From an uncultured Verrucomicrobia subdivision 3 bacterium (GTDB taxonomy: Bacteria; Verrucomicrobiota; Verrucomicrobiae; Limisphaerales; UBA11358): DNA of 64,000 nucleotides. Below, one piece after another: positions 43,375-53,671 of the stretch. Both the position numbers and the translations under genes were made by a program. Within the stretch, counting starts at the first letter, position 1; every line of letters starts with the position of its first letter. Location of the stretch: contig CAIXPZ010000013.1 of NCBI GenBank assembly GCA_903921455.1, positions 22,045 to 86,044 on the forward strand, given 5' to 3'. The notes below the pieces were generated by a model. That model saw only the letters and a program-made list of their open reading frames with translations, made no database searches and was not told where the DNA came from.

Positions 43375-45033
43375 TCACGCCGGCGTCCGGAATCGCTGGG
43401 CCACCGGGATCCGCCGGCCCATGCCGAACGCGCGCGGCGACACTTTCAGCCCAGGCGCCGCCTGCCGCCGCTTGTATTCGCTGAAATTGATCTTGTTTAC
43501 CACGTCGTTCACCACCGCCGCGTCAAACCCGTGCGCCACGATTTCCGCCTGGCCCAGGTTCTTCACGACATACAGATCCAGAATCGCGTCCAAAATTTCA
43601 TACGGCGGCAGCGAATCCTGATCCTTCTGCCCCGGCCGCAGTTCCGCGCTCGGCGGTTTGGTGATCGAATCGGTCGGAATGATTTCGTGTTCCCGGTTCA
43701 CCCAGCGCGCGATTTTATAAACATCCGTCTTCAGCACGTCGGCGATGGGGGCGAGCGCGCCGTTCATGTCGCCGTAAAGCGTGCAATAGCCCACGGCCAT
43801 CTCGGATTTGTTGCCCGTCGTCAGCACCAGCGCGCCAAATTTGTTCGACAGCGCCATCAGCGTCACGCCGCGCAGCCGCGACTGGATGTTTTCCTCCGCC
43901 TCGTTGGGCTTCGTGCCGGCAAACACCTGTTCCAATTGCTTTTCCACCGCCAGAAACGCCGGCTCAATCGGCAAAACGTCGTAGCGGAGCCCCAGCGTGC
44001 GCGCGAGTTTCTCCGCGTCCGTCAAACTGCCGCGGCTCGAATACCGCGCCGGCAGCGAGACGCCCCGGACATTTTCCGCGCCCAGCGCGTTGGCGGCGAT
44101 GACGGCGATGAGCGCGGAATCAATGCCGCCAGACAACCCGAGAATCACGGACTTGAAACCGCACTTGCGGACGTAATCGCGAATCCCCAATGACAGTGCG
44201 GAAAACAAAAGTTCTTCACGCGGGGGAAATTCGGGAACATTGCCAATTTCCGATTTCCGATTTCCAATGGGCTCCAGTTCGACGACCAACACTTCCTCGG
44301 CAAAGCCCTGACCCAGCGCGATGACTTCGCCATTGGCAGTCAGCGCGACGCTGTGGCCGTCAAAGATCAGCTCGTCGTTGGCACCGGTGGCGTTGACCTG
44401 GGCGAGCGGGATTTTCTCATCGCGGGCCACGCGCCGCAGCATTTCCAGCCGCGTGCGCTCTTTGCCGTCGTGCCACGGCGAAGCGGACAGGTTTAAAATG
44501 ATTTGCGCGCCCTGCGCCACGAGTTCCTTCACCGGATCGCGCCGGTAAAGCCGTTCCGGCCAGAAATCCTCGTCGTTCCAGATGTCCTCGCAGATGGTGA
44601 TGCCGATTTTTTTGCCGCGCCAAACAAATGGCGCCACTTTTTTGGCCGGCTCGAAATAGCGGTCCTCGTCAAAGACATCGTAAGTCGGCAGCAGGCTCTT
44701 GGTCGTGCGCCACACGATTTTACCGTCCTGCAAGACGGCGGCGGCATTGGCCAGCGCACGGCCGGGCCGCTCCGGGTTTTTGTCCACAAAGCCGACGCAC
44801 AGGGGCACCGCGCCGACCCGTTGGGCCGTTTCGGCAAGGGCCGTCAGATTGGCGGTGATAAAATCTTCGCGCAGCAGCAGGTCGCGCGGCGGATAGCCGC
44901 AGAGAAACAGCTCCGGCGCGATGATGAATTCCGCGCCGCGCGCGACCGCCCCGGCGTAGGCGGCCAGGAGTTTTTCGCGATTGGCCGCGAAGGCGCCGAT
45001 GGTCGGATTCAGCTGGAGCAGGCCGATGATCAT
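43375..45033 (-). CDS. nadE: Glutamine-dependent NAD+ synthetase
   Basis: The 552-residue protein joins an N-terminal nitrilase-type glutaminase (E41 in APELFLCGYPPRD, and the nucleophile cysteine in IGITICEDIWN near 148) to a C-terminal NAD synthetase with the ATP-pyrophosphatase loop VILGLSGGIDSALIA. It makes NAD+ from deamido-NAD with glutamine as ammonia source, a housekeeping step. The linker between the domains contains PIGNRKSEIGN, which is encoded by a short AATCGGAAAT-type repeat (44240-44272), apparently an in-frame insertion. The gene is a housekeeping island inside the polysaccharide locus. Confidence 0.95.
   Translation of the reverse strand: MIIGLLQLNPTIGAFAANREKLLAAYAGAVARGAEFIIAPELFLCGYPPRDLLLREDFITANLTALAETAQRVGAVPLCVGFVDKNPERPGRALANAAAVLQDGKIVWRTTKSLLPTYDVFDEDRYFEPAKKVAPFVWRGKKIGITICEDIWNDEDFWPERLYRRDPVKELVAQGAQIILNLSASPWHDGKERTRLEMLRRVARDEKIPLAQVNATGANDELIFDGHSVALTANGEVIALGQGFAEEVLVVELEPIGNRKSEIGNVPEFPPREELLFSALSLGIRDYVRKCGFKSVILGLSGGIDSALIAVIAANALGAENVRGVSLPARYSSRGSLTDAEKLARTLGLRYDVLPIEPAFLAVEKQLEQVFAGTKPNEAEENIQSRLRGVTLMALSNKFGALVLTTGNKSEMAVGYCTLYGDMNGALAPIADVLKTDVYKIARWVNREHEIIPTDSITKPPSAELRPGQKDQDSLPPYEILDAILDLYVVKNLGQAEIVAHGFDAAVVNDVVNKINFSEYKRRQAAPGLKVSPRAFGMGRRIPVAQRFRTPA
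44240..44272. repeat. Repeat-like insert inside nadE
   Basis: The sequence CCAATTTCCGATTTCCGATT lies within the domain linker of NAD synthetase. It resembles the CAATTGCCGATTGCCGATTG runs of the long intergenic repeats at 6270, 14951 and 16000. It is in frame and encodes I-G-N-R-K-S-E-I-G-N. Insertion in a flexible linker would be tolerated. Confidence 0.55.
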
Positions 45034-45099
45034 TTACGATTTTCGGTGGATGAATTCAATTTGGCCGACATCGTAATTCGTAATTGGCCCAGCGTAAAC

Positions 45100-46302
45100 C
45101 TATTCCACGCTGTGCAGGGCCTCGGCGAGGCGGGCGAGGTGGCGTTCGATGGTGAAATTGGCGATAAAATGCTCGCGCACCAGCTCGCCGCTTTTCACGG
45201 CGAGCACTTTCAGGATCGCGGCGGCGATTTCCCCGGCGTCCTGGTCATGGACGAGGCCGGGATAATCCGGCGGCAGCATTTCGGGCAGCGAGCGCCAGCG
45301 GGTCGTCACAATGGGCAGGCCGAACGCCATCGCCTCGATGAGGTTCACCGGCTGGTTTTCGCCGAGGTATTGCGTGGGGAAAAGAAACAGGTCCGCCTCG
45401 CGATAGAGCGCGGCCTTGCGGGCGCCGGAGACAAAGCCGGCATGTTCGACCACGGCGGCGACGGCGGGAGGCCTCACCAGTTCAGCAAACGCGGCCTGCT
45501 CCTCGTCGGTGACAAAATTTCCGGCGGCGATGAATTTCAACGTCAGCGGCAGATGGCGCGCGGCCAGTTCACGGTTGGCCGCCAGGACGCCGGCAATGGC
45601 GGCAAACAGGCCTTTCTCGCGGGTGCAATGCGCGAGAAAAAGGATGTTCACCGTAACCGGCCCGCCGGAAAAATCGCCGGCAAAGATCTGGCGGCGCCCG
45701 GCGAAGCGCCGGCGGCGGTGCGGGCGGATGGCGGTATCAAAATCCGGGCAGGGATCGGGAATGCCGTTGTTCACGATGCGCACGCGGCGGGAAAGCAGCT
45801 TTTCCGCGTCGGCAAAATTATACTGCGAGAGGACCAGGCTCAAATCCACCGGCCAGAACAGCCGGTAGGTCGCCGCGCGAAAACTGATGACGGTCTCGGT
45901 TTCCAGCCACTTGGCGAGGCCGGCGGCATGCCAGTGCAAAATCATGTTTTTGAAAAACGGCCGGCACAGGAACATCACCAGCCAGTCGCGGTACAGGGCG
46001 ACGCGCTTGCCGGGCGCGGGGACGTAGTAAAAATTTTTCACGCCATAGCGGAACCGGATCCAGATGGCTTGCAGGCAAAACCAGAAGATCAGCAGAAGTT
46101 TGCCGCCCTGAAATTCGCCGATGTCCGACAGGCCGCGGGAGAAGCGGGCATTGACGTGGTAACACTCGAGGCCGTGCGGATCATGGGTCGCGCCGGAGTT
46201 TTTTTCGCGCGCGTCGCCGCCGAAGCCCGCCAGCATGAGCTGCACCATGTAGCTCTGGCCATGGTGCGGCGGCGGCGTATGGGCAAAGACGAGCAGTTTC
46301 AT
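45100..46302 (-). CDS. Family 4 (GT-B) glycosyltransferase
   Basis: The 400-residue protein starts KLLVFAHTPPPHHGQSYMVQ, the glycine-rich first loop of family 4 GT-B enzymes, and continues with GLECYHVNARFSRGLSDIG near 50, VNILFLAHCTREKGLFAAI near 220, and FLFPTQYLGENQPVNLIEAMAFG near 310, the E-x-Q-P-x-x-x-x-E variant of the donor motif. No clear membrane helix is visible apart from a hydrophobic stretch near 75-90. It is a lone minus-strand gene divergent from a GT-C-like gene. Substrate is unknown. Confidence 0.88.
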   Translation of the reverse strand: MKLLVFAHTPPPHHGQSYMVQLMLAGFGGDAREKNSGATHDPHGLECYHVNARFSRGLSDIGEFQGGKLLLIFWFCLQAIWIRFRYGVKNFYYVPAPGKRVALYRDWLVMFLCRPFFKNMILHWHAAGLAKWLETETVISFRAATYRLFWPVDLSLVLSQYNFADAEKLLSRRVRIVNNGIPDPCPDFDTAIRPHRRRRFAGRRQIFAGDFSGGPVTVNILFLAHCTREKGLFAAIAGVLAANRELAARHLPLTLKFIAAGNFVTDEEQAAFAELVRPPAVAAVVEHAGFVSGARKAALYREADLFLFPTQYLGENQPVNLIEAMAFGLPIVTTRWRSLPEMLPPDYPGLVHDQDAGEIAAAILKVLAVKSGELVREHFIANFTIERHLARLAEALHSVE

Positions 46303-46315
46303 TTACGATGGATGA

Positions 46316-46372
46316 TTTATGATTTACGATTGGCCCACGCGAATTATCAAATCGTAAATCATTGATCGTAAA
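46316..46372. repeat. Palindromic AATCGTAAATCA repeat between divergent genes
   Basis: TGATTTACGATT near 46320 is mirrored by AATCGTAAATCA near 46350, followed by another GATCGTAAAC unit. The same AATCGTAAAT motif occurs near 6040 and just upstream of nadE near 45036. The block lies between two divergent glycosyltransferase genes and might serve as a shared control site, or be a neutral repeat. Confidence 0.5.
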
Positions 46373-46384
46373 CATAAATAAAAA

Positions 46385-47719
46385 ATGACGGACCGCTTCA
46401 ATGTCCTCACCACCGCGGGGGGCGGGGGGCGGATGACGGGAGACTTTCCAGCCATCCGCCCACTGCTTCTGGCGCTGATCGCCACGGGCTTGTTCTGCCG
46501 GCTGATGTTCGCCTTTTTCACGCCGACCTTCTACGCGCCGGACGAGGTGGCGCATTTCAACTACATCCAGCATCTCGGGGAACAGGGGGCTTTTCCGGTG
46601 ATGCACAGCAGCGCAGGCAACCCGGTGGACGAGACCGAATGTCATCAACCGCCCCTCTACTATCTCGCCATGGCCCCGCTATTTCGCGCGGCGCAGGCCC
46701 TGTTGCCCGACCAGCACGCGACGGTGATTTTTTTGCGGTTGTTTTCAGTCCTGCTGTGGCTGCTAAACGTATGGCTCGGCGGTATTTGGCTAAGCCGGCT
46801 GCAAATCAAAGACCGCTTTATCCGGGTTTTCGTCATGGCGGTTATTTGCCTGCTGCCCACTTATACCTTTACTTCGGCCGCGATCAATAATGACAATTTG
46901 CTGCTGCCCCTGGGCACCGGCCTGTTTTGTCTCATGGCCGGTCGCCGGCAAAGCCTGAAGTATTCCCTTGGCCTTGGTTTGCTGCTGGGACTCGCCCTGC
47001 TGACAAAACATTCGGCGGTGGTTTTCGTCCCAGTCATCGCGTGGCTGACGGTTGGGGATTATCTCCGCCAGCGGGTGGGGTGGACCTCGGGATGGCTGCA
47101 TCTGGGCATCATCTTCGGCCTGGCCGGGCTGATGTATCTCCCTTGGGGAGTAAGGAATTGGCAGACCTATGGCACGCTGCACCCGGAACTGTTGAGTTTG
47201 GCGCCAGCCGCCACCCCATCGGCGCAACCGGTCAGCGGCAGCATCACCCCGAAACTTCCAGTGGCGGAACAGCGAGTGTGGCCGTCCATGGCTTATGGAA
47301 TGGCGTCTTCCGTCCACAACCTGGTCAAAACCTTCTGGGCGGTTTCGGGGGTCAGCAACAATGTGGGCTATCCGTTCCCGCTAGCAGGCATGGCCCTGCT
47401 GCTGCTGGCCGGCAGCCTGCCGTTCATAACCCCCAAACCGGAACCGCCGTTCGCCGACCTGATGGCGGCCGCACACAAACCATTAATGGCCGTCTGGCTA
47501 GTTGCCATCGGCATCAACATCGTGCTGGCGCTGAGGTTTGGTTATATGTTCGGCATGGGCCAAGGCCGGCATCTGTTTCCAGTGCTGTATCCCATCGCCC
47601 TGCTGCTGGCGGGCGGCCTGCGGCGGCTGCCCGCGAAAAACCGGGAGCGGCTCGCGGCGGGATTCTGGATGGCTTACGCGGTTTCGTTCATGGTTTACAG
47701 CCTCGTCCGGTTTCCATAA
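46385..47719 (+). CDS. GT-C family membrane glycosyltransferase (PMT-like)
   Basis: The 444-residue protein has about 11 transmembrane helices. The first periplasmic loop shows FYAPDEVAHFNYIQHLGEQG near residue 50, with the aspartate-glutamate pair of PMT/ArnT-type enzymes, and a second motif DETECHQPPLYYLAMAP near residue 80 is characteristic of a bacterial DUF2142/PMT-like group. These proteins use polyprenyl-phosphate sugars at the outer face. It is followed by the WecG/TagA-type gene. The chosen ATG at 46385 precedes a short polar leader; an internal start at 46433 is possible. Confidence 0.8.
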   Translation: MTDRFNVLTTAGGGGRMTGDFPAIRPLLLALIATGLFCRLMFAFFTPTFYAPDEVAHFNYIQHLGEQGAFPVMHSSAGNPVDETECHQPPLYYLAMAPLFRAAQALLPDQHATVIFLRLFSVLLWLLNVWLGGIWLSRLQIKDRFIRVFVMAVICLLPTYTFTSAAINNDNLLLPLGTGLFCLMAGRRQSLKYSLGLGLLLGLALLTKHSAVVFVPVIAWLTVGDYLRQRVGWTSGWLHLGIIFGLAGLMYLPWGVRNWQTYGTLHPELLSLAPAATPSAQPVSGSITPKLPVAEQRVWPSMAYGMASSVHNLVKTFWAVSGVSNNVGYPFPLAGMALLLLAGSLPFITPKPEPPFADLMAAAHKPLMAVWLVAIGINIVLALRFGYMFGMGQGRHLFPVLYPIALLLAGGLRRLPAKNRERLAAGFWMAYAVSFMVYSLVRFP

Positions 47720-47807
47720 AACCGCGGCCGCGGGCGCGCCGCCAAGGTGACTTACCGCTTCAGCTGGCAATTTGGGCCCGGACGATTATGCTGTCGCCGA
47801 ACTATCA

Positions 47808-48575
47808 ATGACCGGTGAATGCGTCAACGTCCTCGGCGTCGGCATCAGCGTCCTCAACCTGCGGACGGCGCTGGACGCCATCGCCACCGCCCTGCGCGAA
47901 CGCCGCAAGGGCTACATCTGCGTCACCGGCGTCCACGGGGTGATGGAGGCGCAGGATGACGCGGCCTTCAAACAAATCCTGAATGGCGCGTTGCTCTGCA
48001 CGCCGGACGGGATGCCGATGGTCTGGGCGGGGAAACTGGCGGGCCACCGCGAAATGAGCCGCGTCTATGGACCGGATCTGATGCTGGAGGTCTGTGCGTG
48101 GAGCGAAAAAAATCCCTGCCGCCATTTTTTTTACGGCGGCGCGGACGGGGTGGCGGACCTCCTGGCGCAGAAGCTCAAGGCAAAATTTCCAAAACTGGAA
48201 GTCGCGGGCACCTATACGCCACCGTTCCGGGCGCTCAACCCGGAGGAGGAGGCAACGCTGAAAACCCAAATCTCCGCCGCGAAACCGGACATCCTTTGGG
48301 TGGGCTTGAGCACGCCGAAGCAGGAGAAGTTCATGGCGGAATTTCTGCCGAAGCTGGACGTGACGCTGATGGTGGGCGTGGGCGCGGCGTTCGATTTTCA
48401 CAGCGGCCGCGTGCGGCAGGCGCCGCGCTGGATGCAGCGCAGCGGGCTGGAGTGGCTTTACCGGCTAGGCAGCGAGCCGCGCCGGCTAGCGAAGCGCTAT
48501 TGCCGCAACAACCCGCTGTTCGTCCTGAAATTTTCCGGCCAGTTGACCGGTCTCATAAAACATCCCCGCCCTTGA
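47808..48575 (+). CDS. WecG/TagA/CpsF family glycosyltransferase (GT26)
   Basis: The ATG at 47808 gives a 255-residue protein starting at the normal family N-terminus (CVNVLGVGISVLNL); an in-frame TTG at 47772 is less likely. Diagnostic GT26 blocks are present: CVTGVHGVMEAQDD near 38, LLCTPDGMPMVWAG near 65, FFYGGADGVADLL near 100, ILWVGLSTPKQEKFM near 165 and GVGAAFDFHSGRVRQAPRWM near 195. These enzymes add the second sugar (ManNAc, ManNAcA or similar) on lipid-linked intermediates at the inner face. It precedes exosortase and the chain-initiating transferase, fitting an early step of repeat-unit assembly. Confidence 0.93.
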   Translation: MTGECVNVLGVGISVLNLRTALDAIATALRERRKGYICVTGVHGVMEAQDDAAFKQILNGALLCTPDGMPMVWAGKLAGHREMSRVYGPDLMLEVCAWSEKNPCRHFFYGGADGVADLLAQKLKAKFPKLEVAGTYTPPFRALNPEEEATLKTQISAAKPDILWVGLSTPKQEKFMAEFLPKLDVTLMVGVGAAFDFHSGRVRQAPRWMQRSGLEWLYRLGSEPRRLAKRYCRNNPLFVLKFSGQLTGLIKHPRP

Positions 48576-48640
48576 TTTGACGTGATTTTGTTTGAGCAAC
48601 CCGGCGCGATTGGCTATCAGAAGACCGACAGCGCGCATGC

Positions 48641-49591
48641 ATGAATGAAAACCTGAAAGACGAACCAGCCCCCGGCTTCTGGCCGGACGCGGTCGCCGGC
48701 TGGCAGCGGCTGCCGAATAAATTATTTTTCTTCACCCTGCTGGCGGCGTGGCTGGCGCTGTTTCATTTTCTCGGCAATTCCATCCTGGGCTATGTCCACT
48801 CGTCGTCCCTGTTCGCGTGGCTGGACAACTCCTATCATGGCGGCACCCAAGTATCCGACGATGGTCACGGGCCGCTGATTCCGTTTTTAGTCATCGGCCT
48901 TTTTTGGTGGAAACGAAAAACGCTGCTGGCGCTGCCATTGCAGTTGTGGTGGCCGGGCATCTTTTTTCTGGCGGCCGCCGCCGGCCTGCATGTTTTCGGC
49001 TTTGTTTTGCAGCAACCCCGCTTTTCGGTGGTGGCCATGTTCCTGGGCATTTTCGGGTTGATGGGGCTGGCCTGGGGGAAGGCGTGGCTCAAGGAAAGTT
49101 TTTTCCCATTCTGGCTATTCATTTTTTGCGTCCCGTTGTCGGCGCTGCTCACATCGGTCACTTTTCCGCTGCGGCTGCTGGTGACATGGCTGGTGACCGT
49201 CATCGCAAATCTGATGACCGTCGGCGTGGTGCGGCAGGGCACGATTTTGTTCGGGCCGGGCGGCAGCTATCAATACGAGGTTGCGGCGGCGTGCAGCGGG
49301 ATGCGGAGTCTGGTGGCGATTTTTCTGCTGGCGACGGTTTATGGCTTCGTCATGTTTCGTTCGCCCGGCAAACGCCTGTTGATGATGTCCCTGGCGCTGC
49401 CGCTGTCGGTGCTGGGCAATCTGGCGCGAATGTTGTGCATCGTTTTCGCGGCGGAGATCGGCGGCCAGCCGGCCGGCAATTATGTGCACGAAAGCAGCGT
49501 TTTCAGCCTGATTCCCTACGTCCCCGCCATCGCCGGACTGATGCTGGCCGGCCGGTGGCTGGAGAAAAGAAACAAGCCGGAATCGAAATGA
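48641..49591 (+). CDS. xrt: Exosortase (exosortase/archaeosortase family)
   Basis: The 316-residue membrane protein (about eight helices) has the invariant exosortase residues: the active-site cysteine C218 in AAACSGMRSL with R222, the arginine R263 in SVLGNLARM, and histidine H283 in GNYVHESSVF. Exosortases are transpeptidase-like enzymes that process PEP-CTERM or related C-terminal sorting signals and are linked to extracellular polysaccharide production. No obvious PEP-CTERM substrate gene was found in the window, so targets are probably elsewhere. The next gene (EpsI) overlaps its stop as ATGA. Confidence 0.94.
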   Translation: MNENLKDEPAPGFWPDAVAGWQRLPNKLFFFTLLAAWLALFHFLGNSILGYVHSSSLFAWLDNSYHGGTQVSDDGHGPLIPFLVIGLFWWKRKTLLALPLQLWWPGIFFLAAAAGLHVFGFVLQQPRFSVVAMFLGIFGLMGLAWGKAWLKESFFPFWLFIFCVPLSALLTSVTFPLRLLVTWLVTVIANLMTVGVVRQGTILFGPGGSYQYEVAAACSGMRSLVAIFLLATVYGFVMFRSPGKRLLMMSLALPLSVLGNLARMLCIVFAAEIGGQPAGNYVHESSVFSLIPYVPAIAGLMLAGRWLEKRNKPESK

Positions 49592-50310
49592 ACCGCCCCA
49601 AGCAAAAGATTTTCCTGTTCGCGATCACGCTGGCGCTGATGGCGGGAACCGCCGGGGCTTTGACCTGGTTGAAAGCACATCAACGCCTCGGCGCACCGGG
49701 GCTCAAAGCCGCGCCCGTGCCGGGCAGCGTGATGATGAAATTGGAATTGCCGGAGCGCGTTCTGGATTACACCTCCACGAACATGCCGGAGGCGCAGGTC
49801 GTGCTGGACTATCTGCCCAAGGACACCAGTTTTGCCTCGCGGCATTACATGGCCCCGGACGGTGCGTGGGCGATGGCCAATGTCATTCTGATGGGCGCGG
49901 ACCGGACGAGCATTCACCGGCCGGATTATTGTCTGCCCGGCCAAGGCTGGCAAATCGGGGACAAAACCGAGGTGAAACTGGCCATTGGCGGCGCGCGGCC
50001 CTATGAACTGCCCGTCATGAAATGGACCGTCAGCAACACCTACCCCGCGCCGAACGGCAGCCAGCAGACCGTCAGCGGCATCTATGTCTTCTGGTTCGCC
50101 ACGGAAAACCAGACCACGGACAACTTTCCGACGATGCTCCAATCCATGCTGCTGCACCAGCTGACCAGCGGCGTGCTGCAACGCTGGGCCTACGTTTCCT
50201 TTTTCACCGTCTGCCAGCCCGGCCAGGAAGAAGCGACCTTTGCGCGGATGAAACAATTGATCGCGGCGGCGGCGCCGGAATTTCAACTGCCGCCGGGGAC
50301 CGCCAAATGA
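49588..50310 (+). CDS. epsI: EpsI family exosortase-associated protein
   Basis: The start at 49588 overlaps the exosortase stop by 4 bases; the longer open frame upstream lies in the shadow of the exosortase gene. The 240-residue product has a single N-terminal membrane segment (about 7-27) and the DUF3485/EpsI domain: DTSFASRHYM near 90, SIHRPDYCLPGQGWQI near 112 with the H-R-P-x-x-C-L-P-G pattern, VSGIYVFWFATENQ near 165 and a closing RWAYVSFFTVC. EpsI proteins accompany exosortases and are needed for exopolysaccharide export in some bacteria. Here it links exosortase with the downstream sugar transferase. Confidence 0.92.
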   Translation: MNRPKQKIFLFAITLALMAGTAGALTWLKAHQRLGAPGLKAAPVPGSVMMKLELPERVLDYTSTNMPEAQVVLDYLPKDTSFASRHYMAPDGAWAMANVILMGADRTSIHRPDYCLPGQGWQIGDKTEVKLAIGGARPYELPVMKWTVSNTYPAPNGSQQTVSGIYVFWFATENQTTDNFPTMLQSMLLHQLTSGVLQRWAYVSFFTVCQPGQEEATFARMKQLIAAAAPEFQLPPGTAK

Positions 50311-50363
50311 ATTGAATTTGCCGGGCGGGCGATTATGCTGAGGCAACTTTAGAAGACGTTTCG

Positions 50364-51767
50364 ATGCTCCAACGCGACCGACTCATTCGCACCCAGGTTC
50401 AACAACTCGCCGATGCGAGCCTGTTCGCCATGAGCTTCTGGCTTGCGCATTGTCTCCGGGCGTGGCCGGCCTTTGCGGAAGCGCTCGGGCTGGTGCCCAT
50501 TCCCGCAGATTCGTTCAATGAGGTGGTCTGGCTTTACTTCGCGCTGGTGCCGGCGGCGCCGCTGGTGCTCGAATCGCAGGGATTCTACAACCGCCCGGTG
50601 ATCAGCCAGCGCCCGGCGATTTTCTGGCCGCTGTTCAAGGCGTGTTTGATCGTGACCATCGGGCTGGTGCTGCTGGTATTCATCTTTAAAAAATCCGACT
50701 CGGCCCCGCGGGGCATGATGCTGTTGTTCGGGGGGATCAGCTTTATGCTGGTCTGGGCCAAGGAAGAAATCATCGCGGTCGGCTTGCGCAGCCGCATGGG
50801 CAAGTCACAATACCGCCGCCGGCTCATTCTCGCCGGCACCCTGGCGGAGACCGCCCGGCTCCGGCGCGAGATGCTCGCCCACTCCGGCGAAGGCGTCGAG
50901 GTGGTGGCGGAATTCAACCTCACCAGCGCACCGGTGCAGGAACTCATTGATCTGCTCCACGAACATTCCGTCAGCGGCGTCTTTGTGACCGCCCGCCATG
51001 CGCAGCTCGATCGCGTGGAGAGCGTCATCCAGCTTTGCGAAGTCGAGGGTGTCGAGGCGTGGCTGGTCGCGGATTTTTTCACGACGCAGATTGCCCGCGC
51101 CAGTTTTGACGAGATGTTTGGCAAACCGCTGCTGGTGTTCCGCACCACGCCGGAGGCCTCCTGGCAGATCATCACCAAACTGCTGCTCGATTTCTTTGGC
51201 GCGCTGGTTTTGATCCTCCTGACCGCGCCGCTGATGCTGCTCCTGGCGGCGCTGATTAAAATCACTTCGCCCGGGCCGGTTTTTTTCCGCCAGCAGCGCT
51301 CCGGCCTCAACGGCGCGCCGTTTGAAATCCTCAAGTTCCGCACCATGATGACCAACGCCGAGCAGATGAAGCACGAGCTGGCCGCGATGAATGAGATGAC
51401 CGGCCCCGTCTTCAAAATCACGAATGACCCGCGCATCACCGCGTTCGGCAAATGGCTGCGCCAATGGAGCCTCGACGAGCTGCCGCAGCTCTTCAACGTC
51501 CTGCGCGGCGAGATGAGCCTTGTCGGCCCGCGCCCGCTGCCGGTGGATGAGGTCCGCCGCTTCAGCGACCTCGCCCACCGCCGCCGCTTGAGCGTCAAGC
51601 CCGGCCTGACCTGCCTCTGGCAGATCAAGGGGCGCAACCAGATTTCCGACTTCAAGGAATGGGTCCGCCTCGACCTCGAATACATTGATAACTGGTCGAT
51701 CTGGCTCGACTTGAAAATCCTGCTGCTCACCCCGCCCGCCGTGCTGCGCGGCACGGGAGCCAAGTAA
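50364..51767 (+). CDS. Polyprenyl-phosphate sugar phosphotransferase (chain initiation)
   Basis: The 467-residue protein has about four N-terminal membrane helices, a nucleotide-binding-like middle region ([15 protein letters not shown] near 150), a further helix near 285, and a C-terminal bacterial sugar transferase domain. The catalytic block is [20 protein letters not shown] near 308, followed by [20 protein letters not shown] near 372 and [17 protein letters not shown] near 430, typical of WbaP/WcaJ/EpsL-type enzymes. They transfer a sugar-1-phosphate to undecaprenyl phosphate to begin the repeat unit. It is the only such enzyme in the window and so is the likely initiator of the pathway. 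Confidence 0.94.
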   Translation: MLQRDRLIRTQVQQLADASLFAMSFWLAHCLRAWPAFAEALGLVPIPADSFNEVVWLYFALVPAAPLVLESQGFYNRPVISQRPAIFWPLFKACLIVTIGLVLLVFIFKKSDSAPRGMMLLFGGISFMLVWAKEEIIAVGLRSRMGKSQYRRRLILAGTLAETARLRREMLAHSGEGVEVVAEFNLTSAPVQELIDLLHEHSVSGVFVTARHAQLDRVESVIQLCEVEGVEAWLVADFFTTQIARASFDEMFGKPLLVFRTTPEASWQIITKLLLDFFGALVLILLTAPLMLLLAALIKITSPGPVFFRQQRSGLNGAPFEILKFRTMMTNAEQMKHELAAMNEMTGPVFKITNDPRITAFGKWLRQWSLDELPQLFNVLRGEMSLVGPRPLPVDEVRRFSDLAHRRRLSVKPGLTCLWQIKGRNQISDFKEWVRLDLEYIDNWSIWLDLKILLLTPPAVLRGTGAK

Positions 51768-51793
51768 AACGAATTAAGTTTAAACCCCAACCC

Positions 51794-52741
<948 letters not shown>

Positions 52742-52816
52742 CCGGCAGAAAATCCCGGCCGGTTCGCCGCGCATCTTGCGCAACGGGTTGGCTTCGGCAA
52801 TCATCGCGGTGCTGAA

Positions 52817-53671
52817 ATGATTTTCACCGCGCGTCAATTTGAGTTCCGGTTTCCGCGGCCCGCCCTCGTCATGGGCGTCGTGAACGTGACGCCGGATTCT
52901 TTTTCCGACGGCGGAAAATTTCTGGAGCCGGCGGCGGCGGTGGCGCACGCGCTGGAGCTCGTGGCGCAAGGGGCGGAGATGCTCGACATCGGCGGCGAAT
53001 CCTCGCGGCCCGGCGCGGCGCCCATCAGCGAGGACGAGGAATTGCGGCGGGTGATCCCGGTGCTGGAAAGACTTTCCAGCCAAGTGCAGGTGCCCATCTC
53101 GATTGACACCACCAAACCGGTCGTCGCCCGGGCCGCGCTGGAGGCGGGAGCCAGCATCATCAACGACATCGGGGTCGGCGCCCGGACGGATTACTCGATG
53201 TGGAAAATGGTAGCGGATCACCGCGCCGGCTACATCGTGATGCACGCGCAAGGTTCGCCCCGGACGATGCAGGACCACCCAGAGTATCGCGAGGTGGGCC
53301 GCGAAGTGAATGACTTTTTTTCCGAGCGGCTGGGACGGCTGCTGAACGAGGTGGGCCTGCCGATGGAGCAAGTGTTGCTGGATGTCGGCATTGGCTTTGG
53401 CAAAACTCTGGAGCATAATTTGTCGCTGTTGGCCGGGCTGCGCAGTTTTACCAAGTGGCGGCGGCCGCTGCTCCTCGGGGTGTCGCGCAAGTCGTTCATC
53501 GGCCAACTGACGGGCGCGGGGGTGGCCCAGCGGCTGCCGGCCGCGCTGGCGTGCACGGCGCTGGCCCTGGGCGACGGGGCAAACATCTTCCGCACGCACG
53601 ACGTCGCGGAAACGGTGCAGGCAGTGCGGATGGCAGAAGTAATTTATTCCCGCAAAAAAAATGTGGAATGA
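52817..53671 (+). CDS. folP: Dihydropteroate synthase
   Basis: The 284-residue protein is a complete dihydropteroate synthase, condensing p-aminobenzoate with 6-hydroxymethyl-dihydropterin pyrophosphate in folate synthesis. Family blocks are MGVVNVTPDSFSDGG near residue 20, AEMLDIGGESSRPGA near 55, SIDTTKPVVARAAL near 94, SIINDIG near 112, and LLGVSRKSFIG near 218. It overlaps the cdaA start by 11 bases, and the order folP-cdaA-ybbR-glmM matches the arrangement known in several bacterial phyla. Confidence 0.96.
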   Translation: MIFTARQFEFRFPRPALVMGVVNVTPDSFSDGGKFLEPAAAVAHALELVAQGAEMLDIGGESSRPGAAPISEDEELRRVIPVLERLSSQVQVPISIDTTKPVVARAALEAGASIINDIGVGARTDYSMWKMVADHRAGYIVMHAQGSPRTMQDHPEYREVGREVNDFFSERLGRLLNEVGLPMEQVLLDVGIGFGKTLEHNLSLLAGLRSFTKWRRPLLLGVSRKSFIGQLTGAGVAQRLPAALACTALALGDGANIFRTHDVAETVQAVRMAEVIYSRKKNVE

